From assembly GCA_020633205.1 (NCBI GenBank), contig JACKEB010000015.1, positions 186,001 to 250,000 of the forward strand: a stretch of 64,000 bases of DNA, written 5' to 3'. Source of the stretch: Polyangiaceae bacterium (GTDB lineage Bacteria > Myxococcota_A > Polyangia > Polyangiales > Polyangiaceae). The notes beneath the pieces were generated by a model. The model saw only the letters and a list, made by a program, of their open reading frames with translations, did no database searches and was not told the DNA's origin. Position 1 is the stretch's first letter; the number at the start of each line of letters is the position of its first letter. Positions 45,400 to 55,464 of this stretch are shown here, piece after piece. Made by a program: the position numbers and the translations under genes.

Positions 45400-47571
45400 A
45401 TGCATCAGACGATGAGGTTTGTGAGGCTGCTCGGGGTGGTCGCTCTGGGGGTGACCGTGTCCGGATGCGCGCTCAGCGAGGAGTCGCCGAACGACGACGT
45501 GGGAGTTGGCGGGAGCTACCCGGATCGCGATGGGGGGCCGAAGCCGGAGTACCCGGATTGCAACGGCTCCGTCGGTAGCGGAGTGAGCGGCAGCGCCGCG
45601 AGCGGCAGCGGTGCCAGTGGCAACGTGAACTGCGCTGATGGCGGTGTGGGCGCAAACGGAGGTGCAGGCGGTTCCGCGGGGGAAGACGCCGGACCTCCCC
45701 CCCCGCCCTGCTATGAGCACACCTTCAGCTACACCGACGCGAGCGCGACCGAGGTCCTGGTTACAGGGTCCTTCAGCAACTGGGCGCCGACGGTCGCAGG
45801 CGGAGCGCTCGCGCTGACGAACGATGGTGCAGGCAACTTCAGTCTGACGACCCAGGCGGTGCCGCCTGGCACTCATCAATACAAGTTCATCGTGGATGGG
45901 AACTGGATCACCGATCCGAGTAACCCCACTCAGGTCGACGATGGCTTCGGCGGAACCAACTCCCAGATCAGCCTGTGCACCACCGAGTGCGGTGACACGG
46001 CGGCGTTCGACTGGCGAGACAGCGTGATGTACTTCGCGATGGTCGATCGCTTCAACGACTCCGACGGTCAGGCTCAACCGGTGAGCGGCGTGACGGGTGG
46101 AGACGCAGCGAACGGGCCCAGCGGACAGTACGAGGGTGGCGACCTCAAGGGTGTCACGAACAAGCTCGGCTACCTCTCGGATCTGGGTGTGACCGCGCTC
46201 TGGCTGTCCGCACCCTACGAGAACCGCAATTCCGCGGGGAATGCGATTGACCCGGGCTCCGACAATCACACCTACTCCGGCTATCATGGCTACTGGCCGA
46301 GTCCGGCGAACGTCGACTACTCGAATCCGAGCGCGCCGTCGCCGACGCCTCAGGTGGAGTCGCGCATCGGCACCAGCCAGGACCTGAAGTCGCTGGTCGA
46401 CACGGCCCATGGCACCACCGGAGCGAACGGGCAGGGGATGAAGGTGCTGTTCGACTACGTGATGAATCACGTGGACAGCGCCTCGGGGCTCTATCAGGCG
46501 CACAACGATTGGTTCGCGCGCAAAGGTGACGGCAGCATCGCGCTGTGCGGGCCAGAGAACCTCTGGGATGACCCCTACTGGGGCACCCGCTGCGCGTTCA
46601 CGGACTATTTACCACCGTTCGACTTTGATAACGCTGCCGCGAGGAAATGGTCCGTTGACGACGCCATGTGGTGGGCGAAAGAGTACGGCATCGACGGTTA
46701 CCGCCTGGACGCGATCAAGCACGTGCCGCTCAACTGGCTCACGGATCTGCGCAGTCGCCTGAACAGCGACATTCAGAACCCGGCGGGTGACCGCTTCTAC
46801 CTGGTGGGCGAGACGTTCGCCTACGATGACCCAGGCTTGCTGAAGAAGTACGTCGACCCGCAGACCATGCTCGATGGTCAGTTCGACTTTCCGTTCAAGG
46901 CGCGGTTGTGTGAGGCGGTGTTCACGAACGAAGGCTCGCTTGATGGCTTTGCAGACTGGATGGCGGGCAACGACGGCTACTACGGCAGCAACGCGATCAT
47001 GACGACGTGGATCGGTAACCACGACGTGCCTCGCGCCATTCACTTCGCCAGTCGTCAGATCGGCAACTGCCGTGAAGGTTCGAGCCCCGGCAACGGTTGG
47101 GCCGCTCAGAGCTTCATGCAGCCAAGCGACGCGGCGCCCTACGAGCGCTTGGGTGTCGCCTTCGCCATCATGCTCACGAACCCAGGCATCCCTCTGATCT
47201 ACTACGGCGACGAGGTGGGCTTGGCTGGGGGAGGGGACCCGGACAACCGGCGCATGATGCCCTGGAGCGGACTCAACACGCACCAGCTCGCGTTGCGAGA
47301 TCAAGTGACGGCGCTTGCTCAGCTCAGAGGCTCACACCCAGTGCTGGGACGCGGCGTGCGCACCAACCTCTCGAAGAGCAAGGATACCTGGGTGTACCGG
47401 CGCAGCGGCTGCGAGGAGCAGGACATCATCGTTGCCATCAACCGCGCGGACGGCGCTCAGTCCGTGGACATTCCGGCGGGCAACTACACTGATTTGCTCG
47501 CTGGCGGCACGCAGGCGGGCGGCAGTGTGAGTCTGCCAGCGCGCTCCTTCCTGGTGCTCGAAGCCCAGTAG
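45400..47571 (+). CDS. Alpha-amylase family lipoprotein (GH13) with starch-binding/early-set domain
   Basis: 723 residues from ATG 45400, with AAGGAG 6 bp upstream. Lipobox VSGC is followed by a Gly/Ser linker. A ~90-residue domain with VLVTGSFSNWAP and GTHQYKFIVDGNWITDPSNP resembles CBM48-type glycogen-binding folds. The GH13 barrel has the catalytic set: Asp437 (YRLDAIKH), Glu471 (LVGETFAYD) and Asp542 (GNHDVPR). It likely hydrolyses alpha-1,4-glucans at the cell surface. A second GH13 lipoprotein gene follows 38 bp later, and an operator-like repeat precedes it. Confidence 0.93.
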   Translation: MHQTMRFVRLLGVVALGVTVSGCALSEESPNDDVGVGGSYPDRDGGPKPEYPDCNGSVGSGVSGSAASGSGASGNVNCADGGVGANGGAGGSAGEDAGPPPPPCYEHTFSYTDASATEVLVTGSFSNWAPTVAGGALALTNDGAGNFSLTTQAVPPGTHQYKFIVDGNWITDPSNPTQVDDGFGGTNSQISLCTTECGDTAAFDWRDSVMYFAMVDRFNDSDGQAQPVSGVTGGDAANGPSGQYEGGDLKGVTNKLGYLSDLGVTALWLSAPYENRNSAGNAIDPGSDNHTYSGYHGYWPSPANVDYSNPSAPSPTPQVESRIGTSQDLKSLVDTAHGTTGANGQGMKVLFDYVMNHVDSASGLYQAHNDWFARKGDGSIALCGPENLWDDPYWGTRCAFTDYLPPFDFDNAAARKWSVDDAMWWAKEYGIDGYRLDAIKHVPLNWLTDLRSRLNSDIQNPAGDRFYLVGETFAYDDPGLLKKYVDPQTMLDGQFDFPFKARLCEAVFTNEGSLDGFADWMAGNDGYYGSNAIMTTWIGNHDVPRAIHFASRQIGNCREGSSPGNGWAAQSFMQPSDAAPYERLGVAFAIMLTNPGIPLIYYGDEVGLAGGGDPDNRRMMPWSGLNTHQLALRDQVTALAQLRGSHPVLGRGVRTNLSKSKDTWVYRRSGCEEQDIIVAINRADGAQSVDIPAGNYTDLLAGGTQAGGSVSLPARSFLVLEAQ

Positions 47572-47609
47572 TCGTTGCAACGTGACACGCCGCCTGCCAT
47601 GCCTTTCGC

Positions 47610-49319
47610 ATGCAGCGGCGTGTCAGTGACCAGAGCGGGTCAGCCACCACGCTGCTGCTGGCGTCGCTGCTGACGGCTTGCGGTGCTGACTCCTCGGCGC
47701 CCTCAGATCCGGCGCTTTTCGAAGACTGGCGCGACGCCATCGTCTATCAGCTGCTGGTCGATCGCTTCGACAACGGCGACACCGCGAACGACGTCCAGGC
47801 TGGCATCGCTCCGGTGCCGGGTGATCTCGCACGCTTCCAAGGTGGCGACTGGCGAGGTGTCGAGCAGCGCTTGCCCTATCTCGAGCAACTGGGCGTCAAC
47901 ACCTTGTGGATCAGCCCGGTGGTGCGCAACGTAGACCGCACGGAAACACAAGACGGCTACCACGGTTACTGGGCGCTGGACTTCGACGCGCCCAATCCGC
48001 GCTTTGGTAGCCTGGAGGACCTGCGGGCGTTGGTAGAAGCGGCTCACGCCCGCAACATGCGCCTGATCATCGACGTGGTGACGAACCACACGGGGCGTGT
48101 CTTCAACTACGACCTGAACCAAGACGGGGCCATCAGCGAAGACGAGGTGGAGCCCACCTATGCTTCGGCTGCCCCAATTGAGGCCCCGCTGATCTGGCGT
48201 GCCTGCGTCGACGGCGGCGAAGCGTGCTCGACGCTCACCCCCCACTGGACCGTCAACGGCGAGTCGACGGCGCTCGCCCAGGACGACTTCCATCGCCGAG
48301 GAGCCGGAGGCTTCGGTGACGACTCGCAGCTGTACGGTGACTTCCCAACGGGCCTCCGCGATCTCGACACCTCCCAAGACTCGGTGATTGACGCGCTGGT
48401 GGAGACGTACCTCGGCTGGGTCGCACAGACCGACGTGGACGGCTTTCGTGTGGATGCGGTGCCGCACATCGAGCAGCCGTTCTGGGCGAAGTTCGGCTCG
48501 CGGCTGCGTGAAGGCATCGCGGCGCTTGGCAAGCGAGACTTCCTGCTGCTGGGCGAAGTCTTCAACCGTGACCCGGCGGTGCTCGCGAGCTACACCGATA
48601 GGGACGAGCTCGACACCGTCTTCGACTTCTCCTTCAAGTTTGATTTGGTGGACCGCGTACTACTGGGCGGCGACAAGCCAAGCATCGCCCGTCAGGTGCT
48701 AGAAGGCAACCGGAGCTATTTCCGCGAGGAGCCGCAGCCGCTCGGTGCCGGACTCGACCCCTGGCAGCTGCGTTTGGTGTTCGGCGACAACCACGACGTT
48801 TGGCGCATTCGCGGGCAAATCGACGACCCCTACGCGACCGATCTGGTGATGACGGCCGTGTTCGGTGCAGACGGGATCCCTGCGGTGTACTACGGCACCG
48901 AACAGGACTTCAAAGGTCAGGGCGGCCACGAGTCCCGCGAGGTGATGTGGACCACGGGTTTCCCCACGGATGGAACTTCGTTCAAGGTGGTCCAGGCGCT
49001 ATGTGCGCTGAGGAAGCGTGAACCGGCGCTCCGCTATGGTAGCCTGCGCGTGCTCTACGCAGCAGATTACGGCGGGCTCGACACCGAGAGCGACGCGGGC
49101 ATGCTGGTCTGGCAACGGGAGCATGACGGGCGCCGTCTCCTCGTGGCGCTGAACGGTCACGCGCTTCAGAGTTCGCGCGCGTCGTTCCGCACTGACTACC
49201 CGGAGGGCACGCCGCTGTTTGACGCGCTGCGCGGCAACCAAGTGACCACGGTGCAAGCCGTGGGACAAGTGAGCCTCGAGTTGCCACCACGCGGTGCGTT
49301 GATCTTGGCTCCGCGTTGA
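47610..49319 (+). CDS. Alpha-amylase family lipoprotein (GH13)
   Basis: 569 residues. Lipobox LTAC at ~Cys24. The GH13 barrel follows directly with no starch-binding domain: start WRDAIVYQLLVDRFDNGD, then VDVVTNH-type VVTNHTGR, nucleophile Asp282 (GFRVDAVPH), acid/base Glu316 (LLGEVFNRD) and Asp396 (GDNHDVWR). Much of the sequence differs from the upstream amylase, so the two probably act on different glucans or positions. It is in the same direction, 38 bp after that gene, likely one operon. Confidence 0.92.
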   Translation: MQRRVSDQSGSATTLLLASLLTACGADSSAPSDPALFEDWRDAIVYQLLVDRFDNGDTANDVQAGIAPVPGDLARFQGGDWRGVEQRLPYLEQLGVNTLWISPVVRNVDRTETQDGYHGYWALDFDAPNPRFGSLEDLRALVEAAHARNMRLIIDVVTNHTGRVFNYDLNQDGAISEDEVEPTYASAAPIEAPLIWRACVDGGEACSTLTPHWTVNGESTALAQDDFHRRGAGGFGDDSQLYGDFPTGLRDLDTSQDSVIDALVETYLGWVAQTDVDGFRVDAVPHIEQPFWAKFGSRLREGIAALGKRDFLLLGEVFNRDPAVLASYTDRDELDTVFDFSFKFDLVDRVLLGGDKPSIARQVLEGNRSYFREEPQPLGAGLDPWQLRLVFGDNHDVWRIRGQIDDPYATDLVMTAVFGADGIPAVYYGTEQDFKGQGGHESREVMWTTGFPTDGTSFKVVQALCALRKREPALRYGSLRVLYAADYGGLDTESDAGMLVWQREHDGRRLLVALNGHALQSSRASFRTDYPEGTPLFDALRGNQVTTVQAVGQVSLELPPRGALILAPR

Positions 49320-49379
49320 TTGTTGAAGGGTAGCCGCGCGAGTTGCTGCGACGGAACCTGCAAGGTGTAGGCTCCGCCG

Positions 49380-50759
<1,380 letters not shown>

Positions 50760-50808
50760 TTCAAGCTTGAAGCGAGCACCTCAGCGCTCCCTCTCCCCCA
50801 CAAAAAAA

Positions 50809-50867
50809 CTGCCGCTTCTGATCGGCAGCTGCAAATGTGTGCAGTGATTTCGATAAATAAGCGAAAT
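50809..50867 (+). promoter_or_regulatory. Three adjacent small hairpins in an AT-rich spacer
   Basis: CTGCCG/CGGCAG (50809-50828), CTGCA/TGCAG (50829-50844) and ATTTCG/CGAAAT (50847-50867) follow one another between sdaA and the coiled-coil gene. A 12-bp palindrome TTCAAGCTTGAA lies at 50760-50771. The set could terminate sdaA transcription or form a leader for the next gene; the AT-rich GATAAATAAG could also be a -10 region. Confidence 0.4.
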
Positions 50868-50884
50868 TGAGCTAGGTTCAGCCC

Positions 50885-51370
50885 GTGGTCAAGCGCTACT
50901 CCCTGGAAGCTCTCAAGCGCCTGCGCGAGCAGCGGGTGGAGGAACAGGCTGAGCGTGTCGCAGAGCAGCTGCGGCAGGTCGCTCAGGCGGAGCGCCAGGC
51001 CCTTGAAGCCACGGCGCAGCGCAAGCAGCTCGAAAAACAGCTCGCTGACGAACGTAGCGCTGAAGCCGAGCGGCTCGCTCGCGGTGAAGCCACCGTGCAA
51101 GACCTCGCGCTGCAAGCGGCTTGGGAGAGTCAGGCGGCTGGGCGCATCGAGAACGCACGCCTCAAAGAGCGCAAGCTAGCGGAGCAATTGGTTGCCGCGC
51201 GGAAAGAGGAGGCGCGGCGGCGTGAGGAGCTCGCATTGCGAGAAGGCGAGGCCAAGGCCGTCGAGCGCCACAAGGAGAACTGGCAGGCGGAGATTTCCCG
51301 CGCCGAGGAGCTCGCGCTGGAGGAGCAAGCCCAAGAGGTTTGGAGCGCGCGGCAGCGAGGGCGCGCCTGA
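50885..51370 (+). CDS. Coiled-coil protein, FliJ/YscO-like in size and composition
   Basis: 161 residues from GTG 50885. Almost the whole chain is a charged heptad-like helix rich in Glu, Arg, Ala, Leu and Gln (for example LRQVAQAERQALEATAQRKQLEKQL). Length and composition resemble FliJ/YscO stalk proteins of type III export ATPases, but no other export gene is nearby, so this is only a suggestion. It is coupled to the downstream transglycosylase by TGATG (stop and start share an A). Confidence 0.55.
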   Translation: MVKRYSLEALKRLREQRVEEQAERVAEQLRQVAQAERQALEATAQRKQLEKQLADERSAEAERLARGEATVQDLALQAAWESQAAGRIENARLKERKLAEQLVAARKEEARRREELALREGEAKAVERHKENWQAEISRAEELALEEQAQEVWSARQRGRA

Positions 51371-53817
51371 TGCTTCAGCGATCGCGTTGGCGAGCTTGGG
51401 GGTTAGGGTCCCTAGGGCTGCCCGTGCTACCGCTGGTCGCGCTCATGGCCTGCAGCGGGCCCACCGCGCCCCCCGCGGGGCACGGCGTACAGACTCCCAT
51501 CGGGATGGATGCAGGTGCATCCCCCGAGGCTTCCGCCTCGGAGCCCCCCAAATCCACCGCAGATCGCTTCGACCTCGAGCAGTTCACTCCGCTCTTGGCT
51601 TTGCCCAGCTTGAAGAAGGCGAGGGAAGCGGTCGAGCGCGCTCAGCCTGGCGTCGCTGTGAAGCTCGTAGAGAAAGTTTTCTCTGCGGAAAAAGAGAAGC
51701 TGCCGCTCGATGAGCGGTCGAGCTGGGAGTACTTGATCGGGCGCCTCCACGAGCAGGCCGGCGGCGCAAAGGCAGCTGGCGAGGCGTACACCCGTGCCGC
51801 AGAGGGCGCCGATTGGGCGCTGAGCAACTACGCCAAGCTTGGCGTTGCGCGTGCGCTGACCACGCAGCGCAAGTACGACGACGCGCTGCTCTGGCTCGAG
51901 AAGGTCAAGCCCGAGGCCCCAATCGAAGACGACCTGGACTTGCTCATCGCCGAGGCAGCGAAGGGCGCGGGGAAGCTAGACAGTGCGATCCGGCACTGGA
52001 CCGCTCATCTGGAGTCCCGGGAGCGACCAGCGGACCGCCTGAACGTTGCGCTGCGCCTATCTTCGGCATTGCTCGAGCGCGCAGACAAGCAGCCAGAGAA
52101 AGCGGTAGAAGACCGACTCGAGGCGCTGCGTTGGGCTCGCCGCGTGCGAATCGAGAATCCTCGCGGAGACGCGCGCCGCCGCATGGCAGAGCAGCTCGAG
52201 GCGAAGGCGCTTGGCGCATTGCCCGACGACAAGAAGAAGCAGAATCAAGCTCTGAGCCTCGACCTGGAGCTTGTGCGTGTGCGCTCGCTGCTCGACGCGG
52301 GGTTCGACAAGGCGGCGGACGAGGCCGCAGAGGCGGTGCTCAGCGAGCAGCCCCAAGCCGTGCGCTACGCGGAGATTGGCTGCGAGATTCAGCTCATTCG
52401 CGCCAAGGCGCTTGCTTCCAAGCGGAAACACGGAGAGGCTGCGGATGCGCTGGCTGAGCCGATTCGGCGTTGCAAAGGCGACGACTTGCGTGCCCGGCTG
52501 CTGTACCTAGCCGGCGTGTACGCCGCGAAGGACGGTCGCCACACCCAGGCGGTGCAGCGCTTCAACCAGCTGGAGAAGGAAGCTCCCAGCCATCGCCTCG
52601 CTGACGATGCGAGGATGAAGGCCGCGTACAGCTACTTCGAACTCGGCGTCGAGAAGAAGTTCACCGACCTCCTGAGCACCATGGATCGCGACTACCCCGA
52701 GGGCGACATGGTGCTCGACGGAGTGTTCCGTTTGGCGATGCGCCGGATCGAAAAGGGGGATTGGCCAGGCGCTGCCCAGGTACTCGAGCGCGCAGCGAAG
52801 CTCGGCAAGCTGCGTGATGGCGCGCGGGGGCGGGAGTACGCGGGACGTGAACGCTACTTCTGGGCGCGGTCCTTGATGCAGCTTGGCGAGACGGAGCGCG
52901 GAAAGGCCGAGTACGAAGCCATCGTGCGGGACCTACCGCTGTCCTACTACATGTTGCTCGCTTACTCGCGCCTTCATGGTCTGGATGCCCAGCGTGCAAC
53001 GCAGGTGCGCGACGAAGCGATGGACAGTTCCGCGCGGCAGCCATTTAGCTTTGAGCAGCGGCCGGAGTTCAAGGAGCCTGGGTTCTTGCGCGCGCTGGAG
53101 CTCTCCCGGGTTGGAGATCTCGCGAACGCCAGGCGAGAGATCAGCGCGATGGGGATCGCGAAGCGTGGGGCTGCGCCGGGGGTGCTTTGGGGGATTGCGC
53201 TCCTGTATGCGCGCGCCGGCTCCGCGAACCTGAGCCATGGCGTCGCGCGCGGCTTGCTGACGGATTGGCCGCAGCGTTGGCCAGCAGGCGACTGGATCCA
53301 GACATGGGAAATTGCGTTTCCGCGTCCCTACCTACCCACGGTGCAGAAGAACGCCACCAAGGTGGGGATCAGCGAGACGCTCGTCTACGCGATCATGCGT
53401 GAAGAGTCGGCGTTCGATGAGGACGCCGAGAGCTCCGCGAGCGCACATGGGCTCATGCAGCTGATCGTCCCGACCGCCAAGCTGTTCGCCAAGGGACTGC
53501 CGTACGATGCTCGCGCGCTCAAGCGGCCGAGCATCAACATCACTCTTGGCTGTCGGGCTTTAGCCAAGCTGTCTGAGACCTTCGACACCAACCCGCTGCT
53601 GGCCATTCCTGGCTACAACGCCGGTCCCGGCCGGCCGCGTCGTTGGCTGCGGGAGCGTCCAAACCTGGATTTCGACCTCTGGGTCGAGGCCATCCCGTAC
53701 TCCGAGACACGCCGCTACACACAGCGCGTGCTCGCCAGCCGAGCCGCGTACACCGTGCTCTATGACGCAGCGAACGCCGAGCAGAACCTGCTCTTGCCGT
53801 TGCGGATCAAGAACTAG
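51370..53817 (+). CDS. Lytic transglycosylase lipoprotein (Slt70-like)
   Basis: 815 residues from ATG 51370. Lipobox LMAC is followed by a Pro/Ala/Ser linker. A long helical superhelix of TPR-like repeats (~80-640) resembles the ring-forming U/L domains of soluble lytic transglycosylases. The C-terminal SLT domain has the catalytic Glu (~679) in MREES, then AHGLMQLIVPTAK, GCRALAKL and PGYNAGPGRPRRWL. It cleaves peptidoglycan glycan strands, leaving 1,6-anhydromuramic ends. It starts inside the stop codon of the coiled-coil gene, so the two are translated together. Confidence 0.93.
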   Translation: MLQRSRWRAWGLGSLGLPVLPLVALMACSGPTAPPAGHGVQTPIGMDAGASPEASASEPPKSTADRFDLEQFTPLLALPSLKKAREAVERAQPGVAVKLVEKVFSAEKEKLPLDERSSWEYLIGRLHEQAGGAKAAGEAYTRAAEGADWALSNYAKLGVARALTTQRKYDDALLWLEKVKPEAPIEDDLDLLIAEAAKGAGKLDSAIRHWTAHLESRERPADRLNVALRLSSALLERADKQPEKAVEDRLEALRWARRVRIENPRGDARRRMAEQLEAKALGALPDDKKKQNQALSLDLELVRVRSLLDAGFDKAADEAAEAVLSEQPQAVRYAEIGCEIQLIRAKALASKRKHGEAADALAEPIRRCKGDDLRARLLYLAGVYAAKDGRHTQAVQRFNQLEKEAPSHRLADDARMKAAYSYFELGVEKKFTDLLSTMDRDYPEGDMVLDGVFRLAMRRIEKGDWPGAAQVLERAAKLGKLRDGARGREYAGRERYFWARSLMQLGETERGKAEYEAIVRDLPLSYYMLLAYSRLHGLDAQRATQVRDEAMDSSARQPFSFEQRPEFKEPGFLRALELSRVGDLANARREISAMGIAKRGAAPGVLWGIALLYARAGSANLSHGVARGLLTDWPQRWPAGDWIQTWEIAFPRPYLPTVQKNATKVGISETLVYAIMREESAFDEDAESSASAHGLMQLIVPTAKLFAKGLPYDARALKRPSINITLGCRALAKLSETFDTNPLLAIPGYNAGPGRPRRWLRERPNLDFDLWVEAIPYSETRRYTQRVLASRAAYTVLYDAANAEQNLLLPLRIKN

Positions 53818-53920
53818 CAAGCTCGGGCGCGCGCGGCGAAACCCGGCGGAAAACAGCTAGGCTGTCGATTACTGGTTGGCGTGACCGATGTGTCACTCGC
53901 TTCTGCTATGCTAGCCACGC

Positions 53921-54730
53921 GTGGCTGACCCTCCATCGGTTCGGTTTCGAGCAGCCCACTCGTTTGGAGTGGTGAGCGATCGTGATGCGGTGCGGTCGGC
54001 GCTCTCAGGTCTTTGCGCTGAGTTGTCGGAGCGCACGGGACTGATTTTCTTCGGTCACGTGGTGCGCTCCTATTCGGCGCTACTGGCGGACGTGAAGCAG
54101 AAGCGAATCGACTTCGCCTGGGCGCCGCCGTTGGTCGCCGCGGAGCTCATTCAGCAAGGTGTTGCGGAGGCGTTGGTCACCTCGAGACGCGAGGCCAGCA
54201 GTCTCTTCCACTCCGCGCTGTTCGTGCATCGGGACTCGGGACTGATCGATGTCAGTGACCTCGAGGGCAAGCACGTCGGCTGGGTGGACACCGCGAGCGC
54301 GGCTGGCTACGCCGTGCCGCGCCGCTGGTTGCGTGATCGAGGCTGCGATCTCGACTCCTTCTTTGCGCGGGAGAGCTATCTCGGCACTCACGCTGCGGTG
54401 GCGCGAGCGGTCTTCGAGCGACGTGTGGATGTCGGTGCGACGTACGCGATCCTCGACACCGGTTCGCGCAAGACTCGGGATGGCGGCTGGAACGAGGTCG
54501 CGATCCCCGACGCGGGTATCCACATCGTGTCGCTCGCTGGGACCGTCCCAGCTGACTGCGTGATCGGCGCCACGGAACTACCCCCATCGAGTCGCGCCAA
54601 GGTGCGCTCCGCGTTAGTGGAGTTGGGCACGGGCGCCTCGCCGCTGGTCCAGAAGGTGTTCCGAACGTCGGGCTTCGAGGTCGCGAATCCTGGCTACACA
54701 GGGGCGTTGGCGCGTCTCAGCGTGGTCTGA
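53921..54730 (+). CDS. PhnD/phosphonate-binding-like protein without a signal peptide
   Basis: 269 residues from GTG 53921. The fold matches ABC-type phosphate/phosphonate binding proteins: LIFFGHVVRSYSALLADVKQKRIDFAWAPPLVAAEL, LFVHRDSGLIDVSDLEGKHVGWVDTASAAGYAVPR and VFERRVDVGATYAILD. It has no signal peptide or lipobox, and no permease or ATPase genes adjoin it, so it is probably cytoplasmic and may sense a ligand rather than import it. An unseen upstream start with a signal is unlikely because the preceding ~100 bp has no open frame with such features. Confidence 0.75.
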   Translation: MADPPSVRFRAAHSFGVVSDRDAVRSALSGLCAELSERTGLIFFGHVVRSYSALLADVKQKRIDFAWAPPLVAAELIQQGVAEALVTSRREASSLFHSALFVHRDSGLIDVSDLEGKHVGWVDTASAAGYAVPRRWLRDRGCDLDSFFARESYLGTHAAVARAVFERRVDVGATYAILDTGSRKTRDGGWNEVAIPDAGIHIVSLAGTVPADCVIGATELPPSSRAKVRSALVELGTGASPLVQKVFRTSGFEVANPGYTGALARLSVV

Positions 54731-54773
54731 GCCTCGCGAGTCTTCGAGCGCTGATCCGAGTTCTGACGTATCG

Positions 54774-55022
54774 TCAGCGCTGATACTTCGACTTCCACTC
54801 CGCGTAGGGCATCCCGTAGATGCGCTCGCGCGCGGCATCTTGGTCGAGTTCCACTCCGCGCTCCGCGGCAGCCGCCTGGTACCACTTGGCCAGGCAATTT
54901 CGGCAGAATCCGGCGAGGTTCATCACGTCGATGTTCTGCACATCGGTGCGCTCGCGGAAGTGCTCCACGAGGCGACGAAACGCAGCGGCTTCGAGTTCGG
55001 TGCGCATCTGAGAGTCGTCCAT
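54774..55022 (-). CDS. DUF1244 family protein
   Basis: 82 residues from ATG 55022 (MDDSQMRTELE); ATG 55034 is an alternative. The DUF1244 core is clear: AFRRLVEHFRERTDVQNIDVMNLAGFCRNCLAKWY, and near the end ARERIYGMPYAEWKSKYQ. The CRNC pair may bind metal. The family function is unknown. It is convergent with the PhnD-like gene. The longer upstream frame to 55292 has no conserved content. Confidence 0.85.
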   Translation of the reverse strand: MDDSQMRTELEAAAFRRLVEHFRERTDVQNIDVMNLAGFCRNCLAKWYQAAAAERGVELDQDAARERIYGMPYAEWKSKYQR

Positions 55023-55464
55023 GGGGCGGAGCATAGGTGCTTGGCAACGCTTCGCCAACCCTGGCAAGCGGTATGCCACTCGGCGCCCGCGGAGCTCCCA
55101 GTGGTGGCGCTGAACCGCGCGAGCGATCGCCGATTCCCTTCCCACCCATGATTGCGCGGGGAACTCATCACCACCATCTACGCGCCGAGCGTGATCCCGT
55201 GCGGGGGGCGAACGGGAAGTCATGACAGGCAGTGACGACAGGCAGCAGCGATCGACACGCAGCAGCGATCGACACGCAGCAGCGACGATCAACCCAGAGC
55301 GAGTTGCTCACGGCGCTTGCCGCTTGGCTTTTTTCGGTGTGATGGGTGAGAATTCGAGCAGACTCCGCCCAATGTCTTGAAGTTTTCGCGTGGAAACAGA
55401 TGCAACTGTCTGCCCGCTGCTACGCGAATTGCGCGGGCGCGGGTGGCATTCGATGTGACGAGTC
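55023..55464. other. Intergenic region upstream of the hybrid kinase
   Basis: About 440 bp between divergent genes. It holds a 17-bp tandem repeat at 55242-55284 and a T-rich stretch (CTTTTTTCGG) near 55330. No gene is supported; it likely contains promoters for both flanking genes. Confidence 0.45.
55242..55284. repeat. 17-bp tandem repeat, about 2.5 copies
   Basis: GCAGCAGCGATCGACAC occurs exactly at 55242-55258 and 55259-55275, with a partial third copy to 55284. It lies in the non-coding region upstream of the hybrid kinase. Confidence 0.85.

Noticed and set aside
45322..46503. 393-residue minus-strand ORF
   Set aside because: Antisense to the first amylase; His/Arg/Val-rich shadow.
55242..55284. 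Tandem repeats as a CRISPR-like array
   Set aside because: The 17-bp units are directly adjacent with no spacers and only about 2.5 copies.
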